A DNA stretch of 64,000 bases from Paenibacillus tianmuensis (GTDB taxonomy: Bacteria > Bacillota > Bacilli > Paenibacillales > NBRC-103111), in contig NZ_FMTT01000020.1 of assembly GCF_900100345.1 (NCBI RefSeq), forward strand, positions 29,564-93,563. The letters are read 5' to 3'. The translations under genes were made by a program, and so were the position numbers. The notes below the pieces were generated by a model that saw nothing but the letters and a program-made list of their open reading frames with translations, had not been told where the DNA came from and did not search any database. Positions 51,087 to 61,533 of this stretch are shown piece by piece. Each line of letters starts with the position of its first letter. Position 1 is the stretch's first letter.

Positions 51087-52337
51087 TCAATAAGGCAGCC
51101 ACATCAAATGACGGGCAGCCGCGAACCGTTCGTTAACATGGTCCCAATTTACCGTATTCCACCAAGCTTCAATATATTTGGGCCGTTCGTTCTTGTATTT
51201 GAGGTAATACGCATGCTCCCATACATCCAGCACGAGGAGCGGGATGACGTCCCATTGTGACAAGTTTTGATGCTTTTCCGCCTGTAAAATTTCCAGCCGG
51301 TGGCTGCGCGGGCTCCAGACCAGAATGGCCCAGCCGCCGCCTTCCACTTTATCCGCCGCTGCACTGAATTGCTTGCGAAACCCTTCGTAAGAGCCGAACG
51401 ATTTTTTAATCTCCGCCGCGATCGGTCCCGTCGCTTTTCCGCCACCGCCCGGCTTCATCACATTCCAGAAAATCGTATGGAGGTAATGCCCGGCTCCGTG
51501 GAACGCCGCTTCCCTTTCCCAATGCTTAACCAGAGAAAAGTCGCCCGTTTCCCTCGCGCGTGCAAGCATATTCTCGGCTTTATTTAGCCCGTCAACATAG
51601 CTTTTATGGTGCTTGTCATGATGCAGCCGCATCGTTTCGGCATCGATATACGGCTCAAGCGCATTGTAGGCATAGGGCAGAGGCGGTAGCTTGTGGCCTC
51701 CGATCGGTACGGGCTTTGAATAGGCTGACTGAGGCCGTTCTCCCGCCCACGTGCCTTCCTGCGTCGCCGTTAGCTGATTCAGATCGATGGGAAGCGGTTC
51801 GTTTTCGCTGCGCCATAAGTGGATGTGCGCTTGCTCCTCGTCCGGAGCACGGTTCTCAGTCACTGCATCCGGTGCATCCACTGCATCCTCGGCGCGAAAC
51901 TCTTCAACTCCTTCAGGCGTGCCTTGGACCGCATGCAGAACGCCCAGGAAATATTCGGATTCGCGTATGATGTGCAAGAACACGGTTTGGACGACCGGAT
52001 TTGCCCGAACCGGAAGGCTTCGTTCCAGAATGAAAAACAACTGGCGGATAAATTCCTGCGACTGGGCAATGGACGCATAGAGCAACTCATTAACTTTGTC
52101 GACGATATACGGACTGACCGGGGGCTTGGCCCGCAGCACGGCTTCGATCCATTGCTGGCTGGCGGCTTCCGTCTGCGCGAGGACGCCTTCCCATTGCTGC
52201 AACAGCGCGGCATATTCCGGTTCGAGCTTGGGTACCAGTTCGCGGATGACGACCGTATGTTCTCTCTCCTGCATTTTCCAGAACCGAATTTCCTCCAATA
52301 CCCTGAGCGGCATCAGGGAACCGTAAATGTACAGCAT
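51087..52337 (-). CDS. Two-domain superoxide dismutase with N-terminal DUF2935
   Basis: A 416-residue protein. Residues 1-145 are a helical domain of the DUF2935 type (LEEIRFWKMQEREHTVVIRE). A Pro/Glu-rich linker with HIHLWR leads to a Fe/Mn-SOD domain from about 218: PYAYNALEPYIDAETMRLHH, GHYLHTIFWNV and [18 protein letters not shown]. All four metal ligands are kept. ATG at 52337 follows GGGGAGG. Similar long SODs (SodF type) exist in bacilli. The N-terminal helical bundle could bind a metal, which is inference. Confidence 0.88.
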   Translation of the reverse strand: MLYIYGSLMPLRVLEEIRFWKMQEREHTVVIRELVPKLEPEYAALLQQWEGVLAQTEAASQQWIEAVLRAKPPVSPYIVDKVNELLYASIAQSQEFIRQLFFILERSLPVRANPVVQTVFLHIIRESEYFLGVLHAVQGTPEGVEEFRAEDAVDAPDAVTENRAPDEEQAHIHLWRSENEPLPIDLNQLTATQEGTWAGERPQSAYSKPVPIGGHKLPPLPYAYNALEPYIDAETMRLHHDKHHKSYVDGLNKAENMLARARETGDFSLVKHWEREAAFHGAGHYLHTIFWNVMKPGGGGKATGPIAAEIKKSFGSYEGFRKQFSAAADKVEGGGWAILVWSPRSHRLEILQAEKHQNLSQWDVIPLLVLDVWEHAYYLKYKNERPKYIEAWWNTVNWDHVNERFAAARHLMWLPY

Positions 52338-52436
52338 ACGCAAAAACCTCCCCGTCGTTCTGCTTCATCCGGCTTTCGCGGCCGGACGCTACAGGAACAT
52401 TGTATTCGGGGAGGGGTACAGCTATGTTTGATTTGT

Positions 52437-53459
52437 CTAACGGGCTTTATTATACTTCAGCGGTTGTACCGGAGCGGAGGACAACGTACGAAGGAAGCCG
52501 GTCGTCATCTCCAGATAGCTTTTGCTGTGAGCGCGATAGATGAGCTCGTGCCCGTCGTTTTCCAGCAACCACAGCGCGGAACCGGAATCCGCTTTTTGCT
52601 TCTGGAAGATCCCTTCCGCCATTTCGTACGGGGCCAGCAAATCTTTCTTGCTGTGGATGAAGAAAATCGGCAGCGAATACTGCGTCTCTTTCACTTTGTT
52701 ATAAGGCACTTGGTTCAAGCTGACTCCATTGATCAGCGGGAAAAACATATACACAAGGTTTTGAGAAAACTTCGGCAAATTCGCTGCCTGCTTCATGTTA
52801 TGGTACAAAGTGTCCGGTTCGAGTATGAACGTGCTGTCCAGAATCATGCCGTCGATGTCTTTCGTTTGCAGCGCGGCCTGCAGAGCCGTTCCGGCTCCCA
52901 TCGAGAAGCCCCAGACGAACACTTTTTCGGCTCCCCGGTCCTTCGCGTACTGGACGGCGCCCAGCAGCTCTTGCGATTCGCGCAAACCGCCAGTCACGTT
53001 CCACTGAGGCTGGACGAAGCCGTAATCAAACATCAGCACGTTGTAGCCCATATCGTGGACTGCCTTCGCCAAATCGTAGATGGGTACCCAGATTTCTTCG
53101 CGGTTCCCGCCATAGCCGTGCGAGAACACAACCGTTTGCCGGGCCGCTGCCGTTCCAGCGCTCGACGGGATATACCAGCCGGACAGATTCGAAGAGGCAT
53201 TCAGACTTGGAAATTGCACGTCCTCGTAAGCGGCGCCAAAGGCGGCGGCGGGATTTGAACGCAGTGGATCGATATGCGGCCGGCCCAGCGTCCAAGCTAC
53301 ATAAGCGTGGAAGGCCATCGTTAAGCTGAACAACAGAAGCAGAACGGACAGCAGAGCGAGAAGCAGACCCCGGTACCTTCTAAGGAAGGAAGTACGTTTG
53401 ATAGCGCTTTCAACCGTAGTGGTGGTTAAAGGTACGGGTGAATAAGAATTGGTTTCCAT
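52437..53459 (-). CDS. Membrane-anchored alpha/beta hydrolase
   Basis: A 340-residue protein with one N-terminal span (LLLALLSVLLLLFSLTMAFH) and an extracytoplasmic alpha/beta hydrolase domain: oxyanion region VVFSHGYGGNREEIW, nucleophile Ser in WGFSMGAG, Asp in HSKKDLLAP and His in NDGHEL. The relatives are BAAT/YqkD-like hydrolases of unknown substrate. ATG at 53459 follows GGGAGGGAT. A cre-like site lies inside the early codons. Confidence 0.87.
   Translation of the reverse strand: METNSYSPVPLTTTTVESAIKRTSFLRRYRGLLLALLSVLLLLFSLTMAFHAYVAWTLGRPHIDPLRSNPAAAFGAAYEDVQFPSLNASSNLSGWYIPSSAGTAAARQTVVFSHGYGGNREEIWVPIYDLAKAVHDMGYNVLMFDYGFVQPQWNVTGGLRESQELLGAVQYAKDRGAEKVFVWGFSMGAGTALQAALQTKDIDGMILDSTFILEPDTLYHNMKQAANLPKFSQNLVYMFFPLINGVSLNQVPYNKVKETQYSLPIFFIHSKKDLLAPYEMAEGIFQKQKADSGSALWLLENDGHELIYRAHSKSYLEMTTGFLRTLSSAPVQPLKYNKAR
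53399..53412. promoter_or_regulatory. cre-like site in the 5' part of the hydrolase gene
   Basis: TGATAGCGCTTTCA agrees with the CcpA consensus TGWAANCGNTNWCA at all but one position. A site inside early codons could act as a roadblock. Chance occurrence cannot be excluded. Confidence 0.35.
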
Positions 53460-53838
53460 GCCGGATCCCTCCCATTGAAACTAAGATGACTGCCTGTTGC
53501 GGATGACATCGGATACGGCCCTGATAACGATTTGAAAACGCGAGCTTTTTATCCAAGCGATGCGATCGGAGAGAAAAACTTGCGCTGTACAGTTGCTGTC
53601 AGATTCGAAAATTCGAGGCTTGTAAGATCCTTATATTTTTATAGTATAGTGAGAAAGACCGGGCGTCAATATTGCGCGAAAAATGTAAACTTTCTGTAAT
53701 CTCCCTGTAACATCGCTTGTTACAACTACTGGAAAACAATATTTTATTGAAGAAGGAACGACCTTCATATAGGAAAACGCATAGAAATCGGCTATAATAG
53801 ATTTCAACCAGTGAAACAGATTTTCGGGGAGTGGGAAT
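53460..53838. other. Divergent intergenic region (hydrolase / IclR)
   Basis: About 380 bp, AT-rich in the right half. A TATAAT lies at about 53792 ahead of the IclR gene with no clear -35. An inverted repeat GTAACA...TGTTAC is visible near 53710-53737. Nothing else could be supported. Confidence 0.35.
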
Positions 53839-54585
53839 ATGGTCGAAGATGGCAAACTAACCGTTCGCGCCGTCGAACGGGCTCTGGATATATTGCTTTG
53901 CTTTACGGAAGCGGAAGATTTGAACTTAACGGAAATTTCCACAAAGGTCGGGTTGCACAAAAGTACGGTCCACCGGCTGTTAGCCTCGCTGGAAGGCAAA
54001 GGCTTTATCATCCGCGACCCGGCCTCGGAGCGGTACCGCCTCGGCTTTCGCATCTGGGAGCTGAGCGCCAATTTGACGCACAGCGACGATCCGGCGCTGA
54101 TCGTGCTGCCGGAGATGGAACGACTGCGCGACCAAGTCGGCGAGACCGTCAGCCTGTACGTGCGCGACGGGATGGAGCGCGTCCGCGTGCAGGCGGTTCA
54201 GAGCAACCAGGCGATCCGCCGGGTCGCTCCGATCGGGGCGAGACTGCCGCTGTCCGTCGGCGCGTCGAGCAAGATCCTCGTCGCCTTCGCCGATCCGGAC
54301 GAGCAGCAGTTGCTGCTGCGCGATCCGTCCTGGCCGACGGTGGTGTCTCCAGCTGCTTATTTGCAGCAACTGGAGGAAGTGAAGACGCTGGGCTACGCCA
54401 CCAGCGTCGAGGAGCGCGAACCCGGCGCCGCGGCGGTGGCGGCGCCGATCTTCGGCCGCGCCCAGCGGCTGGTCGCCGCTCTCGCGGTATCGGGGCCGGC
54501 CAACCGGCTGACGCTCAAGAAGATGAAGGAGCATGCGCCTGCGTTGATGGAGGCCGCCCGCAGGATGGGCAAAATGCTGAAGTAA
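53839..54585 (+). CDS. IclR family transcriptional regulator
   Basis: A 248-residue regulator with an N-terminal winged helix (ALDILLCFTEAEDLNLTEIS, then VGLHKSTVHRLLASLEGKGF start) and a C-terminal GAF-like effector domain (LGFRIWELSANL, VGASSKILVAFAD). Such proteins control catabolism of aromatic acids, glycerol, glyoxylate or sugar acids; no target lies beside it. ATG at 53839 follows GGGGAGTGGG. It converges on aconitase across a bidirectional terminator. Confidence 0.92.
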   Translation: MVEDGKLTVRAVERALDILLCFTEAEDLNLTEISTKVGLHKSTVHRLLASLEGKGFIIRDPASERYRLGFRIWELSANLTHSDDPALIVLPEMERLRDQVGETVSLYVRDGMERVRVQAVQSNQAIRRVAPIGARLPLSVGASSKILVAFADPDEQQLLLRDPSWPTVVSPAAYLQQLEEVKTLGYATSVEEREPGAAAVAAPIFGRAQRLVAALAVSGPANRLTLKKMKEHAPALMEAARRMGKMLK

Positions 54586-54611
54586 TCGACGGAGCTGCTT
54601 CATATAGCCCA

Positions 54612-54650
54612 AAAAAAGAAGCCCCAAGGCCTCACGAGGAGGATTGGGGC
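54612..54650. terminator. Bidirectional terminator
   Basis: AAGCCCCAA / TTGGGGCTT stem with a GGCCTC/GAGG inner part, A7 on one side and TTTCTT on the other, between the convergent IclR and aconitase genes. Confidence 0.8.
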
Positions 54651-54675
54651 TTTCTTGTATATAAAAGGCTTCGTC

Positions 54676-57381
54676 TTACGCCATGATTTGACGTAGGACA
54701 GTTTGCAGAATACCACCGTTGCGGTAGTAATCGACATCCACGTAGCTGTCCAGACGGACGATGGCTTCGAAGCTGAAGTTCGAGCCGTTTTCGCGCGTGA
54801 CGTTGACGGATACTTTTTGACCCGGCTGTACGTCATTGCTCAGACCCGTAATGTCGAACGTTTCTCTGCCGGTCAAGCCGAGCGATGTCCAGCTTTGACC
54901 TTCCGAGAATTGCAGCGGAAGCACGCCCATGCCGACGAGGTTGGAACGGTGAATCCGCTCGAAGCTTTCCGCGATGACGGCTTTCACGCCGAGCAGGAAC
55001 GTTCCTTTTGCCGCCCAGTCGCGGGAGCTGCCTGTGCCGTATTCTTTGCCGGCAATAACGACGAGGTTCGTGCCTTGCTCTTGATACTTCATCGAAGCAT
55101 CGTAGATGGACATGACTTCGCCGGTCGGCAGGTAAGTCGTTACGCCGCCTTCGGTGCCCGGTGCCACTTGGTTGCGGATACGGATGTTCGCAAACGTACC
55201 GCGCATCATAACATCGTGGTTACCGCGGCGGGAACCGTAGGAGTTGAAGTCTTCTTTCTTCACGCCATGCTCGATCAAGTATTTGCCGGCAGGGCTGTCG
55301 ACCTTGATGTTACCCGCAGGCGAGATATGGTCCGTCGTGACGGAGTCGCCGAGCAGCGCAAGCGTCTTGGCTCCGCGGATATCCGCAATGTCCGACAGTC
55401 CGGCGCCCAAGTTCTCGAAGAACGGCGGGTTCGCGATATACGTAGAAGTCGGCCACTCGTACAGCTCGCCTTCCGGTACTTGGATCGCGTTGAAGCGCTC
55501 GTTGGAACGGAACACGTTGGCATATTTTTCACGGTACAGCGCAGGGCTCATCGCGGTTTTGATAGCTTCTTGAATCTCATGCGATGTCGGCCAGATGTCT
55601 TTCAGGTAAACCGGCTCGTTCTTTTGGTTGTAGCCAATCGGATCGTTCGCCAAATCGATGTTGACCGTACCGGCCAAAGCGTAAGCGACGACAAGCGGCG
55701 GAGAAGCCAGGTAGTTAGCTTTCACTTGGGCGTGAACGCGGCCTTCAAAGTTCCGGTTGCCGGACAGTACGGCAGCTACGGTCATGTCGTTGTCGGCGAT
55801 CGCTTTGCTTACTTCGTCCGGCAACGGACCGGAGTTACCGATACACGTTGCACAGCCGTAGCCGGCGACGTGGAAGCCGAGAGCTTCAAGCGGTTCGAGC
55901 AGACCGGCTTTTTTCAGGTAGTCGGTAACGACCAAGGAGCCCGGCGTCAAGCTGCTTTTGACGTAGCCCGGTTTTTTGAGGCCGAGAGCTACCGCTTTTT
56001 TCGCAACGAGACCGGCGCCCAGCATAACGCTTGGGTTAGACGTATTGGTACAGGAAGTAATCGCTGCGATGACGACGGCCCCTGTGCCCATATTGCTCGT
56101 TTCGCTGTTCGGATGCTTCACTTCGACCGTTTCCGCGATTTTCTCGTCGGACAAGCCGTAGCCGCCTTTTTCGATCGGGGTGCGGACGATGCTGTTGAAC
56201 GATTCCTTCATGTTCGTCAGCTCAACGCGGTCTTGCGGACGCTTCGGACCGGCCAAACTCGGAACGACCGAACTGAGGTCAAGCTCCAGCGTATCGCTAA
56301 ACACCGGATCCGGCGTTGCATCGGTGCGGAACATGCCTTGCTCTTTATAGTAAGCTTCGACAAGCGCGATTTGCTCTTCGCTGCGGCCCGTGCCTCTCAT
56401 GTAGTTCAAGGACTCGGAGTCAACCGGGAAGAAGCCGATCGTTGCGCCGTATTCCGGAGCCATGTTCGCTACCGTCGCACGGTCTGCCAAGCTGATGTTG
56501 CTCAGGCCTGGGCCGTAGAATTCGACGAACTTGCCGACAACGCCTTTTTTACGCAGCATTTGGGTTACGGTGAGCGCGAGGTCGGTTGCCGTAGCGCCTT
56601 CCGCCAGCGTACCGGTCAGCTTGAAGCCGATAACTTCCGGCGTAACGAAATACAGCGGTTGGCCCAGCATGCCTGCTTCGGCTTCGATACCGCCGACGCC
56701 CCAGCCAACGACACCCAGACCGTTGATCATCGTCGTATGGGAGTCCGTACCGACGAGGGAATCCGGATAAACTTCCGTTTCGCCGTCAACGGTTTTCGTT
56801 GCTGCGACGGATGCGAGATATTCAAGGTTAACTTGGTGAACGATACCGGTATCCGGCGGCACGGCGCGGAAGTTGTCAAACGCCGTTTGCGCCCAGCGGA
56901 GGAAGCGATAGCGCTCCTCGTTGCGCTCGAATTCGATGCGTTCGTTATATTCGAGTGCGTCCGGGGAACCGAAGGCATCAACCATAACCGAGTGGTCGAT
57001 AACGAGGTCGACCGGAACAAGCGGGTTGATCCGTTTCGGGTCGCCGCCCGCCCGTTTCATCGTATCTCTCATGGCTGCCAGGTCGACGACGACCGGTACG
57101 CCGGTGAAGTCCTGCAGCACGATCCGTGCCGGAATGAACGGAATTTCTTTGTTGGCGTCGCGTTCGGAAGCCCAGCCAGCGATTTGTTTCACGTGCTCTG
57201 CCGTGATCGCCTTGCCGTCGAATTGACGGATCGCCGCTTCAAGCAGAACTTTAATGGAGAAAGGCAGATTTTGCACATGGCCTTTGCCTTGCGCTTCAAA
57301 CGCCTGCAGGCTGTAGTAGTTGTACGATTGACCGCCAACGTTCAGCTGCTTGCGGACCGAGAATTGGTCTTTTTTAGACAT
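54676..57381 (-). CDS. acnA: Aconitate hydratase
   Basis: A 901-residue TCA-cycle enzyme (citrate to isocitrate), the AcnA/CitB/IRP type. The 4Fe-4S cysteines are visible in [13 protein letters not shown] and [13 protein letters not shown]; the swivelling C-terminal domain has [16 protein letters not shown]. Homologues in bacilli also bind RNA when the cluster is lost. ATG at 57381 follows AAGGAGGAATAG. Monocistronic. Confidence 0.97.
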   Translation of the reverse strand: MSKKDQFSVRKQLNVGGQSYNYYSLQAFEAQGKGHVQNLPFSIKVLLEAAIRQFDGKAITAEHVKQIAGWASERDANKEIPFIPARIVLQDFTGVPVVVDLAAMRDTMKRAGGDPKRINPLVPVDLVIDHSVMVDAFGSPDALEYNERIEFERNEERYRFLRWAQTAFDNFRAVPPDTGIVHQVNLEYLASVAATKTVDGETEVYPDSLVGTDSHTTMINGLGVVGWGVGGIEAEAGMLGQPLYFVTPEVIGFKLTGTLAEGATATDLALTVTQMLRKKGVVGKFVEFYGPGLSNISLADRATVANMAPEYGATIGFFPVDSESLNYMRGTGRSEEQIALVEAYYKEQGMFRTDATPDPVFSDTLELDLSSVVPSLAGPKRPQDRVELTNMKESFNSIVRTPIEKGGYGLSDEKIAETVEVKHPNSETSNMGTGAVVIAAITSCTNTSNPSVMLGAGLVAKKAVALGLKKPGYVKSSLTPGSLVVTDYLKKAGLLEPLEALGFHVAGYGCATCIGNSGPLPDEVSKAIADNDMTVAAVLSGNRNFEGRVHAQVKANYLASPPLVVAYALAGTVNIDLANDPIGYNQKNEPVYLKDIWPTSHEIQEAIKTAMSPALYREKYANVFRSNERFNAIQVPEGELYEWPTSTYIANPPFFENLGAGLSDIADIRGAKTLALLGDSVTTDHISPAGNIKVDSPAGKYLIEHGVKKEDFNSYGSRRGNHDVMMRGTFANIRIRNQVAPGTEGGVTTYLPTGEVMSIYDASMKYQEQGTNLVVIAGKEYGTGSSRDWAAKGTFLLGVKAVIAESFERIHRSNLVGMGVLPLQFSEGQSWTSLGLTGRETFDITGLSNDVQPGQKVSVNVTRENGSNFSFEAIVRLDSYVDVDYYRNGGILQTVLRQIMA

Positions 57382-57618
57382 GGTGCTATTCCTCCTTAGA
57401 ACAAGTAATCAGCTGCATGGATCTTGTTTCATTGTATGAAACTTGATTTCATTATTAGCCATAGCTATAGTATACATGCTGAAAGGCCGTTTCGTAAAGG
57501 TGGATTTCGCTCATTTTTATTCAGCAGCGCGCATACCATGGGAATGAATGTTTTCTGTCCTTATAGAAATAAATCGATCTTAGCCGCACAAGCTTCCGAA
57601 TGAAAGGGGAACGATGCC

Positions 57619-58641
57619 GTGTCTTGGAAAGCGACCCTCTACGACTATGTACATCATCGCAATCAAATGGACATCGATTATTCCGTGGAACCGATGCTGC
57701 CCTTTGTGAAGGACGCCGCCTATTTGAGTGCGCAGACCGAGAGGCTTGCCCGGCGGGCGGACACCGACGGTCAGCGGCAATTCGTACCAACCAAAAGCGA
57801 AACCCGGCTCACCGTCGATCAAGTGGCGGAGCGCGGAGACAGCATCGTAGCCGATGTCACCCTCAGACGGACGACCATCGGCGAGATTCGGCAGGTCCTC
57901 CACGAAGAGCAGCGGATCGAACAGGAACGGGTCACCCTTTCCCCGGCGTCAGACGGCTGGTCCGTTGTACATATCGAATATCTTCAAACGGAACAGGCTT
58001 TACGTTTAAAACCTCCGGTTGCGGGCGGGATCATGCAGGCGGAAGATTCGTTTGCCGCCGTCGGGTTAATGCGTGCTCCTTCCGTACCGTATTTGAATAC
58101 GCAAATCATTTCGCATTTCCAGCAAGCCGCCGCCCGCACCCCCTACAACCGGCTCGAAGCGGTGCGTTACGCCGATCAGTGGTGGGATAGAACCAATCCG
58201 ACCTATCTTGCTTTTGAGGTCAACTGTAGCAATTACGTGTCCCAATGCATCTTTGCAGGCGGAGCGCCTATGAACTATACTGGTAAAAGGGATTCGGGCT
58301 GGTGGTACAAAGGCCGGGTCGGCGGTCAGGAGCACTGGAGCTTCAGTTGGGCCGTAGCCGAAAGTCTGCAGTTCTATTTACTGACGAGCCGCGGAGGGCT
58401 GCGGGCCCAGGAAGTGGCGAATCCGCAGCAGCTCGATTTGGGCGATGTCATAAGCTATGATTGGGACGGCGACGGCCGGTATCAGCATACGACCATTGTT
58501 ACCGCCAAGGACCTAAGCGGCATGCCGCTTGTCAATGCTCAGACGATCAACAGCAAGCATCGGTACTGGAGCTATGCGGATTCCCCGGCTTGGACGAAGC
58601 GAACGAGCTACCGTTTCCTGCATTTATCCGATTCTTTTTAA
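57619..58641 (+). CDS. Amidase domain-containing protein (Amidase_6 type)
   Basis: A 340-residue protein. The C-terminal half is a putative amidase domain: PYNRLEAVRYADQWWDRTNP, FEVNCSNYVSQCIFAGG with a likely nucleophile Cys, and YQHTTIVTAKD with the partner His. The N-terminal half has no recognised fold and no signal peptide is seen, so it may act inside the cell or in the spore. GTG at 57619 follows AAAGGGGA at 8 nt. The 237 bp upstream to aconitase carry both genes' control regions, with no site I can define. Confidence 0.85.
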   Translation: MSWKATLYDYVHHRNQMDIDYSVEPMLPFVKDAAYLSAQTERLARRADTDGQRQFVPTKSETRLTVDQVAERGDSIVADVTLRRTTIGEIRQVLHEEQRIEQERVTLSPASDGWSVVHIEYLQTEQALRLKPPVAGGIMQAEDSFAAVGLMRAPSVPYLNTQIISHFQQAAARTPYNRLEAVRYADQWWDRTNPTYLAFEVNCSNYVSQCIFAGGAPMNYTGKRDSGWWYKGRVGGQEHWSFSWAVAESLQFYLLTSRGGLRAQEVANPQQLDLGDVISYDWDGDGRYQHTTIVTAKDLSGMPLVNAQTINSKHRYWSYADSPAWTKRTSYRFLHLSDSF

Positions 58642-58759
58642 TCTTTCCGAATTTAGCAGTGCCGTAGCTTAGGCTTCGCTTTTCTGCCGTCGGCCATGCA
58701 CGGAGCCCGCTTTTTCATGATTTTAGACGGCATGGATCAACATTCTTCCGGAGGTTTCT

Positions 58760-59890
58760 ATGAGCGACAAAATACGTGTAGGCTTGATTTACGGCGGCAA
58801 ATCCGGGGAGCATGAAGTCTCGCTCCAAACGGCACTGGCCGTCATCAAAGCATTCGACTTGAACAAATATGAGGTGCAGCCGTTTTACATAACCAAGCAA
58901 GGGGACTGGCATTCGGGCCCGCAGCTTACGGCGCCGGCCGAATCGGTCGAAGCGCTTGCGTTCGATGGCTCGTCCGAATCTTCGGGAGAGTTTGCCCTTC
59001 AGCCGTTTTTTGCCGCCCAACCGGCTTCCGCCGACGCGCCGATTAAGGTATCGGGCGCTTCTTCGCCGTCTGCACCGCTGGATGTTGTATTTCCTTTGCT
59101 GCACGGCACGTTCGGCGAAGACGGCACCATTCAAGGGCTGCTCGAAATGGCGAACATTGCCTACGTAGGCGCAGGCGTACTAGCTTCGTCCGTAGGCATG
59201 GACAAAATCACCATGAAAAAAATATTCGCCCAGGAAGGCCTGCCTCAATGCATTTTCCGCCACTTCACGCGAAGCCAGTGGGAAAAAGACAACGCCTATT
59301 TCCTGATGGAAATTGAAATCTCGATCGGGTATCCCTGCTTCGTCAAGCCGGCCAATCTCGGATCGAGCGTCGGCGTGAGCAAAGCGCGCAACCGCGAAGA
59401 GCTGCTTGCCGCCGTCAATCAAGCGTTTCGTTACGACCGTAAGGTCATTGTCGAAGAGTTCGTGAATGCCCGCGAGCTGGAAGTGGCGGTGCTCGGCAAC
59501 GACGAGTCGCAAGCCTCCGTCGTCGGCGAGATCGTATCTTCGAGCGAGTTTTACGATTACAAGGCCAAATATGTCGATGGTACCTCGTCGATGATTATTC
59601 CGGCGGAAATTCCGCAAGAGACGGCGGAAGAAATCAGGGAACTCGCCATTCGGGCTTTCACGGCTATCGACGGTTCGGGCTTGTCCCGCGTCGATTTCTT
59701 TCTACGGAAAGAAGACAACAAAATCTTCATTAATGAAATAAACACCATGCCGGGCTTCACTCCTTACAGCATGTACCCGCTGCTGTGGCGCGAGAGCGGG
59801 AAGCCTTACAGTGAGCTGATCGACGATCTGATTCGTCTTGCGCTGGACCGTCACGCCGAGAAGCAGCGCTTGGAGTATGCCTTGGACTAA
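58760..59890 (+). CDS. ddl: D-alanine--D-alanine ligase
   Basis: A 376-residue ATP-grasp enzyme making the D-Ala-D-Ala dipeptide for peptidoglycan. Motifs: YGGKSGEHEVSLQTA, LLHGTFGEDGTIQGLLE, KPANLGSSVGVSKA and INEINTMPGFTPYSMYP with the Mg2+ ligands. The Tyr of the SMYP segment is typical of D-Ala-D-Ala specific enzymes rather than VanA-type D-Lac ligases. ATG at 58760 follows CGGAGG. Confidence 0.95.
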   Translation: MSDKIRVGLIYGGKSGEHEVSLQTALAVIKAFDLNKYEVQPFYITKQGDWHSGPQLTAPAESVEALAFDGSSESSGEFALQPFFAAQPASADAPIKVSGASSPSAPLDVVFPLLHGTFGEDGTIQGLLEMANIAYVGAGVLASSVGMDKITMKKIFAQEGLPQCIFRHFTRSQWEKDNAYFLMEIEISIGYPCFVKPANLGSSVGVSKARNREELLAAVNQAFRYDRKVIVEEFVNARELEVAVLGNDESQASVVGEIVSSSEFYDYKAKYVDGTSSMIIPAEIPQETAEEIRELAIRAFTAIDGSGLSRVDFFLRKEDNKIFINEINTMPGFTPYSMYPLLWRESGKPYSELIDDLIRLALDRHAEKQRLEYALD

Positions 59891-59979
59891 CCTTCGGCAC
59901 AGGTTGAGCGCCGGAACTTGCTTTTGTCTTCCTGGGTTCGATATGCTTAAGCTAAAAAACGGCCGAAAGGAGCGAATTC

Positions 59980-60297
59980 ATGGGATTTCAAACCGAGTTC
60001 AATTCTGTATGCAAGTTCAAATCCGAACAAGAGCTGTTCGAGCTGCTGGAGTACGGCCGCGGCAAAATGATGAAGAGCGGCTTCCGCGTGTTTCCTACCG
60101 GACAGAAAGTTATCGCCTATACGCCGGATAACCAAGCCGTTGCCATCGTTAAAATACTCGCCTCTATCGCCGAAATTAATTTTCAGGGCGAAGAAGTGAC
60201 GCAAGTCGAGATGCAGCTGGTTCGCAAGCTGAACGAGGAAGAAGCGCGCATCCAGACATCATTGGCTCACGAGATGTTTTTCGGAGAGCGGGCGTAG
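59980..60297 (+). CDS. Hypothetical protein, 105 aa
   Basis: A soluble protein I do not recognise, with a strand-helix pattern (VIAYTPDNQAVAIVKILASI) and an acidic helical C-terminus. ATG at 59980 has GAAAGGAGCGAA upstream and a terminator follows 54 bp after the stop, so it is a real unit. It lies 90 bp after ddl on the same strand and could share its transcript. Confidence 0.7.
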   Translation: MGFQTEFNSVCKFKSEQELFELLEYGRGKMMKSGFRVFPTGQKVIAYTPDNQAVAIVKILASIAEINFQGEEVTQVEMQLVRKLNEEEARIQTSLAHEMFFGERA

Positions 60298-60350
60298 ATT
60301 GCCGATTCGGCCAACCCTGCATAGTGTAACGGTGCTTAAACCTTCAAGGG

Positions 60351-60388
60351 AGCATCCTTTTCCAGCCATGGAAGAGGGTGCTTTTTTT
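60351..60388 (+). terminator. Rho-independent terminator
   Basis: AGCATCC-TTTTCCA / TGGAAGA-GGGTGCT stem with a 4-nt loop, followed by seven T residues. Confidence 0.82.
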
Positions 60389-60440
60389 CTTTCCGGGGAC
60401 AAGCTATGGAGTAGTTAACTATCGGGAGCGTGATTGTAGC

Positions 60441-61433
60441 ATGATCGTTCGTCTTGGTTATGTGGCTATGTCCATGATTGTCCAGAATGCCTCGCCTTCC
60501 AAAACGATGACGTATACCAACTTCGCCAAGCTTGACGACCGGGATGCGGCGCTGCGCAAGCTGGAGCGGATTGCCGCCGAGAATCTTCACAACACGCTGC
60601 GGCTTCTAAAGCATAACCGGGCGCATGACATTGAGCTATACCGCTGCTCTTCCAAGCTGATTCCCTTAGTCGGCCACGAGATGCTTAGTGATTGGGACCC
60701 GATGGAAGAGCTGGCGGAATCGTTTGCGGAAGTCGGCAGCTACGCCCGGAAGTATCAGATGCGAATCAGCTTTCATCCCGATCATTTTACAGTATTAAGC
60801 ACTCCGCGGGAGGAGGTGCTTCGGCACTCTTTCACCGATCTGGATCGTCATGTTCGCATGCTGGAAGCGATGGGACTGGACGCGTCGGCCAAGTGTAACA
60901 TTCATATTGGGGGCATGTACGGCAACAAAAAAACGGCAAGAGAACGGTTCCTTCGCAATTTCGATGCTTTAGAGGAACGGATTCGGGAGCGGATGACGCT
61001 GGAGAACGACGACAAGACGTTTACCGCCCTCGAAACCTTGGAGGTATGCGAGGAGGTGGGCGTTCCGATGGTGCTTGACATTCATCACGACCAAGTGAAC
61101 CGGAGTGCAGAGGCGGCGGAAGAGCTATGGCCGCGCATTCAACGGACATGGCAAAGTCAGAAAGCGCAGGCGGATACCCCAGTTCCTCCGCACGAATTGC
61201 CGCCCAAAATTCATGTCTCCAGCCCCAAAAGCGAAAAAGATCCCCGCGGCCATGCCGATTTCATCGATACCGGCATTCTCATGCCATTTTTGCGTGCCAT
61301 TGCCCCAACAACGCCGCGGCTCGATATCATGCTTGAGGCAAAAAGGAAAGACGAAGCGCTGTTTCACCTTATGGAAGTGATCGGTCGGGAAGAAGGGATT
61401 ACGATATTGTCCCAGGCCTCGTTTGAGCTGTAA
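60441..61433 (+). CDS. uvsE: UV DNA damage endonuclease
   Basis: A 330-residue TIM-barrel repair nuclease that nicks 5' to UV photoproducts. Family blocks: RLGYVAMSM, NLHNTLRLLKHN, RISFHPDHFTVLSTP, NIHIGGMYGNK and MVLDIHHDQVN, which hold the metal ligands. ATG at 60441 has a modest GGGAGCG site; the frame is open upstream through the terminator and is not supported there. Confidence 0.92.
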   Translation: MIVRLGYVAMSMIVQNASPSKTMTYTNFAKLDDRDAALRKLERIAAENLHNTLRLLKHNRAHDIELYRCSSKLIPLVGHEMLSDWDPMEELAESFAEVGSYARKYQMRISFHPDHFTVLSTPREEVLRHSFTDLDRHVRMLEAMGLDASAKCNIHIGGMYGNKKTARERFLRNFDALEERIRERMTLENDDKTFTALETLEVCEEVGVPMVLDIHHDQVNRSAEAAEELWPRIQRTWQSQKAQADTPVPPHELPPKIHVSSPKSEKDPRGHADFIDTGILMPFLRAIAPTTPRLDIMLEAKRKDEALFHLMEVIGREEGITILSQASFEL

Positions 61434-61533
61434 TTTTCGACGAATCCGCACACTTGAAATCATTGTTAAAATAAAGTACGTTGAGAAGGGAGAAAGTTGT
61501 CCGAGCCCTATTTTATGGATGAGAGGGGAACTG

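Noticed and set aside
54703..57399. An 898-codon open frame opposite aconitase
   Set aside because: It is the complementary shadow of the acnA gene; its product is Arg/His-rich with no domain, and acnA is certain.
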